Shown: positions 6,916 to 12,781 of the stretch, piece by piece
Numbering within the stretch: position 1 is the first letter of the stretch
Layout of the letters: every line of letters starts with the position of its first letter
Source of the DNA: JBCCYM01 sp039190005
Lineage (GTDB): Bacteria; Pseudomonadota; Gammaproteobacteria; UBA12402
DNA length: 13,526 nucleotides
Direction of reading: 5' to 3'
Assembly (NCBI GenBank): GCA_039190005.1
Contig: JBCCYM010000049.1
Location: forward strand, 1 to 13,526
Translations under genes and position numbers: made by a program
Notes under the pieces: generated by a model
What the model saw: the letters and a program-made list of their open reading frames with translations, nothing else
What the model was told of the DNA's origin: nothing
Database searches by the model: none

Positions 6916-8319
6916 TTAAAATTGTGATACATTGCCCGGGTGACTGCCCAAATACCTTGCTTTAGTACCAGTGCTGAGATTATGCTCAATCGTTTCCAGG
7001 GAAACATCTTTTGTTTCCGGCACCATTTTGTAACAGAAGAAACAGGCGCAGAAAGTCATCAACGCGTAAATCAAGAACGTCTGGCTGCCGCCCACGGCAT
7101 GGAGCAGGCTGAGAAAGGTTGAGGAAACAACAAAGTTAGCCCCCCATTGAATGCCGGCAACAAAACCCATGGCTTGTCCGCGAATGCTTAACGGGAAAAT
7201 TTCGGCAATAATTAACCAGAATAAGGAACCGATACTCATCGAATAACCGGTAATATAGCTGATGAGAAAGAAGACGGATAATATTTCTGTTGTGGTATTC
7301 GGTGGTGTTTTATTGAGCCAGGCGATACTCATGAGGCTGATAAACGCAATGAAAGTGCCGCTGAGCAGTAGTTTGCGTCTTCCCCATTTATCCACGGTCA
7401 TCAGGGTAAAAATAGTCACTAGCATGTTTACAACACCCAAACCAAAGGTGCCGAGTATTTGCGCTTTATCACCGGCAAAGCCAATTTGTCCGAAAATGCT
7501 TGGTCCGTAATACATGACGGTATTAATGCCCATTAATTGTTGAAAAATACCAAGTCCTAAACCAATGATGAGCACGGGGCGAAAACGTTTGTGAAAAATT
7601 TCACTGAAACGATGTTTTTTCTCAGTTCGGATGCTTTCTTCAATTTGCTGTATCCCTTCTTCAACATGTTCACTGGCGCATATTTTTTTTAGCACTTTTT
7701 TAGCTTGATCCGAATAACCCGCCAACATTAACCAGCGCGGTGAGTTTGGCGCGAAAAACATACCAATTAATAATACAAAAGCGGGAATTAAACCAATTGC
7801 GATCATCAGCCGCCAAGCGTGCCAATCGGCCAATAAATAATCAATGAGAAAAGAGAAGACTTGTCCACCGGTAATGCCAATGCCGTTTAACAACACCATG
7901 GCGCCGCGTTTATGCGCTGGCGATACTTCAGAAATAAATAAGGGCGAAGCGTAAGAAGCAATACCAATAGCGACACCAAGAACAAAGCGTCCAACAATAA
8001 TCATGCCAATACTATTTGCCACGGCTGCGAGCGCGGTACCAATAATAAAAGCGAGCGCGGCAATGATAATAATCCGACGCCGACCAAAGCGATCGGCAAT
8101 ATGCCCGCTGACTAGCGCGCCTAATCCAGCGCCGAGTACTGTGGAACTGACAACAAACTCCAACCACCAAGTCCCTGGCTGAAATTGATCTTTGATAAAA
8201 ATTAACGCGCCGGAAATAACGCCAGTATCAAAACCAAATAACAAGCCGCCAATAGCCGCGATGGTGGCGATAAAATAAAGAAATTGTTTATTATGTTCAG
8301 ATGTATTCGTTGTTTCCAT
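6916..8319 (-). CDS. Sugar:proton symporter, MFS sugar porter family (XylE/GalP type)
   Basis: A 467-residue inner-membrane transporter with twelve predicted helices. Family marks appear in order: GGLLFGFDTGVISGAL in TM1, with Asp31 at the proton-coupling position of XylE; GHIADRFGRRR after TM2; GRFVLGVAIG with Arg111 in TM4; GGQ with Gln153 in TM5; PNSPRWL (191-197, usually PESPRWL) after TM6; QQLMGINTVMYYGP (260-273), the sugar-binding segment of TM7; FWLIIAEIFPLSIRG in TM10; and VPETKDVSLETIE at the end. It imports a hexose or pentose with protons, but which sugar cannot be told. The start at 8319 has no clear Shine-Dalgarno. A minus-strand promoter lies about 40 bases upstream. It is monocistronic and converges on tRNA-Cys. 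Confidence 0.92.
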   Translation of the reverse strand: METTNTSEHNKQFLYFIATIAAIGGLLFGFDTGVISGALIFIKDQFQPGTWWLEFVVSSTVLGAGLGALVSGHIADRFGRRRIIIIAALAFIIGTALAAVANSIGMIIVGRFVLGVAIGIASYASPLFISEVSPAHKRGAMVLLNGIGITGGQVFSFLIDYLLADWHAWRLMIAIGLIPAFVLLIGMFFAPNSPRWLMLAGYSDQAKKVLKKICASEHVEEGIQQIEESIRTEKKHRFSEIFHKRFRPVLIIGLGLGIFQQLMGINTVMYYGPSIFGQIGFAGDKAQILGTFGLGVVNMLVTIFTLMTVDKWGRRKLLLSGTFIAFISLMSIAWLNKTPPNTTTEILSVFFLISYITGYSMSIGSLFWLIIAEIFPLSIRGQAMGFVAGIQWGANFVVSSTFLSLLHAVGGSQTFLIYALMTFCACFFCYKMVPETKDVSLETIEHNLSTGTKARYLGSHPGNVSQF

Positions 8320-8324
8320 GGTGG

Positions 8325-8338
8325 ATCAATTAATTGAT
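8325..8338. repeat. Perfect 14-bp palindrome in the sugar porter leader
   Basis: ATCAATTAATTGAT reads the same on both strands. It lies between the predicted transcription start (about 8350, minus strand) and the start codon at 8319, which has no clear ribosome site. It may be an operator or a small hairpin; nothing else supports either. Confidence 0.3.
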
Positions 8339-8356
8339 TATCATGTTACTGGCGAC

Positions 8357-8386
8357 AGCATAGCATTGATAGCCAATGCGCGTCAA
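8357..8386 (-). promoter_or_regulatory. Likely sugar porter promoter
   Basis: On the minus strand TTGACG (8381-8386) is followed after 18 bases by TATGCT (8357-8362). The boxes are close to sigma70 consensus and would give a leader of about 30 nt before the start at 8319. Confidence 0.45.
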
Positions 8387-8603
8387 GATGTGAATTTGCC
8401 GGTCCAGTTTGACTTTACATATTTTTCACCATACCATGCTATTCACGTCTTGAAATACTATGGGATATATTTTTTTGATGTTGAGCTTTCGTATCAAGTA
8501 AAAATGGAAATCTGAATCTGACCGGAAAACGATAGCGAACAAAAAGGTCTTATCTATCGGTCTGAAGTCAAAGTCAATTCAGATAAAATAGGAGAGAGTA
8601 AAG

Positions 8604-9602
8604 ATGTCAAAATTAATTCATAACCCTCATGATAAGAGTTTTCGTAAAGGCATGAGTTATCCTCAAGTTGCCCGTGAAGTGTTTAAGCAGGGGTTATCGG
8701 AAGAAGTCAAACAACTCATTGATTTCAATGAGATGCATATTGAAAAAGATACCTTTGTCGATGAAATATACCGTTATGAATTATCCGATCTGATTTATCG
8801 GGTGACGCTTAAAAATGGTGGCACAGGGTATATCTATTTGTTATGTGAACATTTAAGCCAAGCTAAGCCGCAAATGGCATTTTCATTATTGTCCTATCAA
8901 ATAAAAATCATGAAAGCGCATTTGGAGAAAGGTTATGACAAACTGCCATTGGTATTTCCAATAGTGCTGTATCACGGTAAAGCCGCCTACAAAGAACCGA
9001 CGGATATCTACGCTTGTTTTGAACATCCAGATCTTGCCCAAAAGTATTTTCTTAAGCCACATGGTTTGATAGATCTGAGCAAATTAGAGGACGAGGAGAT
9101 TTTGAAATATCAATGGGCGAGTGTGATGGAGTTAGTTTTTAAACATGTGTTTGAACGGGATGTGTTACCAGTGTTTGAAAAGCTTGCTGAAGCAGGTGTT
9201 TTTGATCGGATTGTGGAAGAGGGCGGTAGCCATTATGTGTTAGATATGGTATACTACACTATAAAGGCTGCGGAGGTAAGTGATCCGGAACGGTTTAAAA
9301 AAGTATTTGAGCAGCAACAAGATATTGGAGAAAGAGTAATGACAATTTTTCAACAATTTGAAGATCAAAAAGAACAAGCGATGCAACAAGGCATGCAACA
9401 AGGCATGCAACAAGGCATGCAGCAAGGTATTGAGCAAGGTATGCGGCAGGGTATGCGGCAAGGTATGGAGAAAGGTGTGCGGCGAGGTAAAGCAGAGCAT
9501 GCTCATGAGATGGCTGGTCGAATGCTTGCGGATAATGAAAATTTTGAAAAAATCGCGCGTTATACCGGCTTGTCAATCGAAGAAATTGAAATGCTACGTT
9601 GA
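8604..9602 (+). CDS. Rpn-family PD-(D/E)XK nuclease (recombination-promoting nuclease, Transposase_31 type)
   Basis: The protein has 332 residues from ATG 8604, with GGAGAG (8591-8596) upstream. The N-terminal family pattern is clear: NPHDKSFRKGMSYPQVAREV (7-26), SDLIYRV with Asp62, YIYLLCEHLS with Glu82, and LPLVFPIVLYHGK. Asp62 and Glu82 fit the nuclease core; the next site is Leu84 where most relatives have Gln (EHQS), which may weaken catalysis. From about 250 comes a helix of tetrapeptide repeats (MQQG, MRQG, MEKG), then a small C-terminal domain ending IARYTGLSIEEIEML. In the family, full-length Rpn proteins are DNA-cutting toxins with anti-phage activity, inhibited by a short C-terminal product made from an internal start. 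That layout is seen here (9339). A 3' duplicate follows at 9683. Confidence 0.9.
   Translation: MSKLIHNPHDKSFRKGMSYPQVAREVFKQGLSEEVKQLIDFNEMHIEKDTFVDEIYRYELSDLIYRVTLKNGGTGYIYLLCEHLSQAKPQMAFSLLSYQIKIMKAHLEKGYDKLPLVFPIVLYHGKAAYKEPTDIYACFEHPDLAQKYFLKPHGLIDLSKLEDEEILKYQWASVMELVFKHVFERDVLPVFEKLAEAGVFDRIVEEGGSHYVLDMVYYTIKAAEVSDPERFKKVFEQQQDIGERVMTIFQQFEDQKEQAMQQGMQQGMQQGMQQGIEQGMRQGMRQGMEKGVRRGKAEHAHEMAGRMLADNENFEKIARYTGLSIEEIEMLR
9320..9590 (+). repeat. Direct repeat copy 1 (3' end of the rpn gene)
   Basis: This segment is repeated at 9664-9910. The match starts at agatattggag, diverges for the 8 bases between Shine-Dalgarno and ATG, then continues through the tetrad repeats to cggcttgtcaatcg and gaaatt. 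Copy 1 is 271 bases and copy 2 is 247; the 24-base difference is two 12-bp repeat units. Confidence 0.9.
9339..9602 (+). CDS. RpnS-like antitoxin translated from an internal start in the rpn gene
   Basis: In frame with the nuclease, codon 246 is an ATG preceded by GGAG (9327-9330) with eight bases between, in the setting gatattGGAGaaagagtaATG. The product would be 87 residues: MTIFQQFEDQKEQA, nine full MQQG-like tetrads, then the C-terminal domain with IARYTGLS. Published work on Rpn proteins describes such short C-terminal proteins (RpnS), which block the full-length nuclease through a helix carrying four-residue repeats. The internal site is better placed than chance would suggest, and the spacing is kept in the downstream duplicate. 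Expression of the short form here is inferred, not shown. Confidence 0.65.
   Translation: MTIFQQFEDQKEQAMQQGMQQGMQQGMQQGIEQGMRQGMRQGMEKGVRRGKAEHAHEMAGRMLADNENFEKIARYTGLSIEEIEMLR
9381..9488 (+). repeat. Nine tandem 12-bp units coding MQQG-type tetrads
   Basis: Units run from ATGCAACAAGGC (three identical copies at 9381-9416) through ATGCAGCAAGGT, ATTGAGCAAGGT, ATGCGGCAGGGT, ATGCGGCAAGGT and ATGGAGAAAGGT to GTGCGGCGAGGT. The three identical copies point to recent unit expansion. Unit number can change by slippage without a frameshift. Confidence 0.93.
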
Positions 9603-9663
9603 GAGGGTATGATTTACTTCTGATTCATTCCTCATCAAAAGAAACCCCTGTTCTTTCATAGTG

Positions 9664-9910
9664 AGATATTGGAGCCAGTGTGATGACAATTTTTCAACAA
9701 TTTGAACATCAAAAAGAACAAGCAATGCAACAAGGCGTGCAGCAAGGCATGCAGCAAGGTATTCAGCAGGGTATGCAGCAAGGTATGGAGAAAGGTATGC
9801 GGCGAGGTAAAGCAGAGCATGCTCATGAGATGGCTGGTCGAATGCTTGCTAATAATGAAAGTTTTGAAAAAATCGCGCGTTATACCGGCTTGTCAATCGG
9901 GGAAATTAAA
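9664..9910 (+). repeat. Direct repeat copy 2 (duplicated rpn 3' end)
   Basis: Second copy of 9320-9590, starting 61 bases after the rpn stop. It keeps GGAG (9671-9674) and an ATG eight bases later (9683). Its end differs from copy 1 after gaaatt, giving a different C-terminus. Confidence 0.9.
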
Positions 9911-9934
9911 ACACTTGTTCTTGAAAAAGAATAG
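9683..9934 (+). CDS. Stand-alone duplicate RpnS-like protein
   Basis: The protein has 83 residues and matches the C-terminal 87 residues of the upstream Rpn almost throughout (MTIFQQFEHQKEQA, tetrads, then the shared RRGKAEHAHEMAGRMLA and IARYTGLS). ATG 9683 has GGAG eight bases upstream; a GTG at 9680 directly before it is a weaker alternative. It has seven 12-bp units where the Rpn copy has nine, and ends EIKTLVLEKE where Rpn ends EIEMLR. It has no nuclease domain and the frame is intact. It could be a second antitoxin for the upstream nuclease, for another Rpn in the genome, or a decaying leftover. It is probably co-transcribed with rpn (80-base gap, no clear terminator). Its stop codon overlaps the first base of a possible IS end. 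Confidence 0.75.
   Translation: MTIFQQFEHQKEQAMQQGVQQGMQQGIQQGMQQGMEKGMRRGKAEHAHEMAGRMLANNESFEKIARYTGLSIGEIKTLVLEKE
9725..9808 (+). repeat. Seven tandem 12-bp units in the duplicate
   Basis: Units ATGCAACAAGGC, GTGCAGCAAGGC, ATGCAGCAAGGT, ATTCAGCAGGGT, ATGCAGCAAGGT, ATGGAGAAAGGT and ATGCGGCGAGGT follow one another. The order resembles the upstream array minus two units, with no run of identical neighbours. Confidence 0.9.
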
Positions 9935-10115
9935 GGCTTGTTTACAATTCATCGTAATGAATTGATTAATAAGCGCGAACTCGTAAAATTGTATTTTCTT
10001 AAAACAACAATAAAAGGATTTTGCAATGATCCGACTTATGCTCACAAATGAACCCTGGACACGCGTCAGGACTATTATGCTTAAACACGGTATATATGAC
10101 AAGCCCAATTTATGA
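9934..10115 (+). mobile_element. Left-end remnant of an IS5-type insertion sequence
   Basis: The segment starts at GGGCTTGT (9934-9941), has a subterminal perfect inverted repeat CAATTCATCGTAATGAATTG (9945-9964, 8-bp arms) and carries the first 29 codons of a transposase at 10026. The rest of the element is missing. ACAAGCCC at 10099-10106 is an exact inverse of the left end, but it also lies in the conserved coding segment DKPN, so it may not be a true right end. No target-site duplication is evident. Confidence 0.5.
10026..10115 (+). pseudogene. Truncated IS5-family transposase (29 codons)
   Basis: ATG 10026 has AAGGA seven bases upstream. The product, MIRLMLTNEPWTRVRTIM then LKHGIYDKPNL, has the standard start of IS5-group DDE transposases (LT-E-W, then KPNLR before the GCPWRDLP segment). 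It stops at TGA 10113-10115 where the Arg codon should follow, and no downstream catalytic domain is present. Identification is by recalled family pattern. Confidence 0.6.
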
Positions 10116-10173
10116 ATAGCTGGCATTCAATAACGCATTGCAAAAAAACTGGTCCAAAGCAAAAACAAATTTT

Positions 10174-10896
10174 ATGACAGTAAAATATTTATTTATCCTA
10201 GTCGCCATTCTATTATCTTTCATAACGTCTATTTGTTTTGCGAGTTTCACCTCACGCTATTCAAACTGGCTTGGTTTTGATGTCGGCGGTTCTTTTCATA
10301 AGGACAGTAAATGGCATTACGATTTAATGAACCAAGCTCGGGTCCCTACAGATCCCACGCGTTTGGAACAGTATTTTGTGCGACCTTCTGTATTCTACCA
10401 ACTGGATAAAAACTGGTCATTTTGGCTTGGTTCTGATTTAATTTATGAAAATCCGAAAAATGATCCTACAACAACGGAACAGAGAATTTGGCCACAAATT
10501 GAATATGACAAATCGTTAACCTACCACGTTGCCACTTCCCTAAGAAGTCGTCTTGAGAATCGTTGGATTGGTAATCAATCGGGAATGGCGATGCGCTTTA
10601 GACAAAGAGTTGAATTCTCTATTAATCATTGGAACAAATATAATGTTGATTTGGATGTGTTTGATGAAGGCTTTTTTGGATTAAAACGACCAAGCTGGGT
10701 GACTGATCGTACCTTTGACCAAAACCGCGTTTTTCTTGGCTTTGTTATTCCAATGCATAAACGTCTAGCAATAGATACTGGCTACTTGAATATTTTTAGA
10801 CCACGAAGTCCTCAAAATCGTGTTGAACACATTTTAGTTTTAGCACTTGCTATAAATTTTGATGGTAAACCTAGTTTTCCTATTAGAACAGTATAA
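10174..10896 (+). CDS. DUF2490-type outer-membrane beta-barrel protein
   Basis: The protein has 240 residues from ATG 10174; the frame opens 12 codons earlier at a TTG, but the signal peptide begins naturally here (MTVKYLFILVAILL, cleavage likely after CFA at 23). No strong ribosome site precedes either start. The mature part is a run of short alternating aromatic strands (YFVRPSVFYQLDKNWSFWLGS, EQRIWPQIEYDKSL, SLRSRLENRWI, MAMRFRQRVEFS), the usual picture of DUF2490 barrels. It ends with a conserved ILVLALAINFDG strand. Its role is unknown; it probably sits in the outer membrane. The IS remnant lies just upstream and may have displaced or supplied its promoter. Confidence 0.68.
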   Translation: MTVKYLFILVAILLSFITSICFASFTSRYSNWLGFDVGGSFHKDSKWHYDLMNQARVPTDPTRLEQYFVRPSVFYQLDKNWSFWLGSDLIYENPKNDPTTTEQRIWPQIEYDKSLTYHVATSLRSRLENRWIGNQSGMAMRFRQRVEFSINHWNKYNVDLDVFDEGFFGLKRPSWVTDRTFDQNRVFLGFVIPMHKRLAIDTGYLNIFRPRSPQNRVEHILVLALAINFDGKPSFPIRTV

Positions 10897-11010
10897 TTTA
10901 GCTATTGTTATAACTATTGAAACAGTAGAAAAAACAAAAATTGCCTGGAAATAGTCTAATAAAATGCTAAAATCGTTTTATGATAATTAACAATCATTCG
11001 AGGATATAAA

Positions 11011-11571
11011 ATGAAATTATTTAAGTCAACTTTAGTTTTAGTATGTCTATGCTTGGCAAGCATTAACTTAGCTTTCGCTTCTAATAGTTCAACAATTACA
11101 CTAAAAGACGTTGAGCAAGCTCAGAGTGAATGGGCGCAAGGAATTGTAAAAATAGGTCAAACGTTTGCTGATCATGGTGACTATAAAAAAGTAACCAATG
11201 AACTTATCAAAAAGCTTTACGCTTATAACTATGACAAAAACATGGTTTTATTTAAACCAACTAAAGCGGCCGAAGAGCACTTTAGAAAAAATCACGAAGC
11301 TGCACTCTCTTATTTCATAGGTTATCACAATGTAAAAAATGCAAATTACAAAGAAGATAAGGGATTTGCTCTCGCCCCATGGAAAAAAGTAGTATTCCAT
11401 AACTACCAAGTCTACATTCATAATGACATTGCTATTGCTATGGGTATTTATTGTTTCACTGACACTAAAGGTAAGACAACTGAAGTGGAATATACATTTG
11501 GGTATGTTAAAGATCCTAATGGAAACTTGAAAATCGTTTTACATCACTCATCATTGCCATTTGATGATTAA
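11011..11571 (+). CDS. Secreted NTF2-like (SnoaL / CaMKII-association-like) protein
   Basis: The protein has 186 residues from ATG 11011, with GAGGA six bases upstream. A signal peptide occupies 1-24 (MKLFKSTLVLVCLCLA then FAS). The mature part has the pattern of a small cone-shaped NTF2-fold domain: an N-terminal helix (WAQGIVKIGQTF), LYAYNYDKNMVLFKPTKA, AALSYFIGYHN, EDKGFALAPWKKVVF, IAIAMGIYCFTD and VEYTFGYVKDPNG ending in LHHSSLPF. Relatives occur in many proteobacteria, often under the misleading name phosphoribosyl-AMP cyclohydrolase; I see no support for that activity. Probably periplasmic, function unknown. It has 114 bases upstream and 53 bases to the dehydrogenase gene. Confidence 0.7.
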   Translation: MKLFKSTLVLVCLCLASINLAFASNSSTITLKDVEQAQSEWAQGIVKIGQTFADHGDYKKVTNELIKKLYAYNYDKNMVLFKPTKAAEEHFRKNHEAALSYFIGYHNVKNANYKEDKGFALAPWKKVVFHNYQVYIHNDIAIAMGIYCFTDTKGKTTEVEYTFGYVKDPNGNLKIVLHHSSLPFDD

Positions 11572-11624
11572 TGGTTGTTTAATTTTAGGTAAGGCAACAA
11601 AGCTACAATTTCTGGAGAAAACAA

Positions 11625-12668
11625 ATGTTATCAACAAAAGCTTATGCCGCTCAAACTTCTGAATCGCAGTTGGCACAATTTCAAATCAATCGTCGTGATG
11701 TCAGACCGGATGATGTGCAAATCACCATTGATTATTGTGGTGTTTGCCATACGGATATTCATTTGGCGCGGAATGATTGGGGCACGTCAGTGTATCCTGT
11801 TGTTCCAGGTCATGAAATTATTGGCCATGTGACCCAAGTGGGTGACAATGTTGACAATATCAAAGTAGGTGACGCGGTTGCTGTTGGCTGTATGGTGGAT
11901 GCTTGCCGTACCTGCTCCGCCTGTACACAACATTTGGAACAGTATTGTGAGCGGGGATTTATCGCGACTTATAATGGTGAGGATGCCATTTTAGGTGGTA
12001 AGACTTTTGGTGGGTATTCGAAAGATATTATTGTCGATAAACATTTTGTATTGCATTTGCCGGAATCTTTAGTCAACGCATCAGCCGCGCCACTGTTATG
12101 TGCCGGTATTACCACGTATTCGCCATTAAAAAAATGGCAAATCAAACCTGGTGATAAAGTGGGCGTGATTGGTTTGGGTGGTTTAGGTCACATGGGTGTA
12201 AAATTGGCGGCAGCAATGGGCGCGGAAGTGATTATGATTACGCGATCAGCCAATAAACAACAGGACGCGAAACGCTTGGGTGCGCATGATGTGATTGTAT
12301 CAACAGATGAAGCGCAAATGAATAAACATGCGAACAGTTTTGATTTTCTGCTCAATACCATTCCCAGGGCCCATGATGTAAATCCTTATCTGTCATTGAT
12401 GAAGCGCGATACTACTATGGTATTAGTAGGCGCGTTTGATCCGTTGCCGCCAGTTATGGGTGGCAACTTAATTCGCAATAGAAAACGCGTTGCTGGCTCT
12501 TTAATTGGTGGCATAGCGGAAACGCAGGAGATGCTCAATTTTTGCGCGACACATAATATTACTTCGGATATTGAACAAATCGCTATGGCAGATATTAATG
12601 TCGCGTATGAACGGATGTTGAAATCAGATGTTAAATATCGCTTTGTCATTGATATGAGTACGCTTTGA
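11625..12668 (+). CDS. yahK: Zinc-dependent NAD(P)H alcohol dehydrogenase / aldehyde reductase, YahK type
   Basis: The protein has 347 residues from ATG 11625, with GGAG (11614-11617) seven bases upstream. It belongs to the cinnamyl-alcohol-dehydrogenase group of medium-chain dehydrogenases, cytoplasmic enzymes that reduce aldehydes with NADPH. Catalytic zinc ligands are Cys41 (YCGVCHTDIH), His63-Glu64 (VPGHE) and the Cys in PLLCAGITTYSP. Structural zinc ligands are Cys94, Cys97, Cys100 and Cys108. The Rossmann motif is GVIGLGGLGHMGVK. The C-terminal stretch GSLIGGIAETQEMLNFC then YERMLKSDVKYRFVID is very close to E. coli YahK, as I recall that sequence. It is the last gene before cas12a and shows no functional link to it. 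Confidence 0.9.
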   Translation: MLSTKAYAAQTSESQLAQFQINRRDVRPDDVQITIDYCGVCHTDIHLARNDWGTSVYPVVPGHEIIGHVTQVGDNVDNIKVGDAVAVGCMVDACRTCSACTQHLEQYCERGFIATYNGEDAILGGKTFGGYSKDIIVDKHFVLHLPESLVNASAAPLLCAGITTYSPLKKWQIKPGDKVGVIGLGGLGHMGVKLAAAMGAEVIMITRSANKQQDAKRLGAHDVIVSTDEAQMNKHANSFDFLLNTIPRAHDVNPYLSLMKRDTTMVLVGAFDPLPPVMGGNLIRNRKRVAGSLIGGIAETQEMLNFCATHNITSDIEQIAMADINVAYERMLKSDVKYRFVIDMSTL

Positions 12669-12700
12669 TTGCATGTTGATATGATATTGAATAGACGCTG

Positions 12701-12727
12701 TTGTGAGTTATTCAGAAATTTGATAAT
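12701..12727 (+). promoter_or_regulatory. Tentative cas12a promoter
   Basis: TTGTGA (12701-12706) and GATAAT (12722-12727) are 15 bases apart, a short spacer. The 113-base gap between the dehydrogenase stop and cas12a is AT-rich and holds no array or repeat. Transcription may also read through from the dehydrogenase, since no clear terminator is seen. Confidence 0.25.
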
Positions 12728-12781
12728 GAAATGATTCAATAATTATATTCAAAAGATAAATAAAAGGAAAAATATTGAACT

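Noticed and set aside
8318..8515. A 65-codon plus-strand frame in the gap before rpn
   Set aside because: It starts inside the sugar porter start codon, has no ribosome site, resembles no family I know, and covers the porter's promoter and leader.
9240..9576. Minus-strand frames across the tetrad-repeat region
   Set aside because: They are shadows of the 12-bp repeats in the rpn gene, giving low-complexity HALL/LAAC-type translations.
9633..9660. A weak hairpin (AAAGAA with TTCTTT) between rpn and its duplicate, as a terminator
   Set aside because: The arms are six A-T-rich pairs only and no T-run follows, so I do not treat it as ending the rpn transcript.
9893..10126. A 77-codon minus-strand frame across the IS remnant
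   Set aside because: It overlaps the end of the RpnS duplicate and the transposase remnant, has no ribosome site and no family features.
12690..12712. A CTGTTGT core that recalls the Cas12a crRNA handle upstream of cas12a
   Set aside because: The handle needs TCTAC and GTAGA arms; here the flanks are GACG and GAGT and do not pair beyond two or three bases. No repeat-spacer pattern is present.
12386..12739. A 117-codon minus-strand frame under the dehydrogenase gene
   Set aside because: It is antisense to a well-supported enzyme with intact motifs and shows no independent signal.
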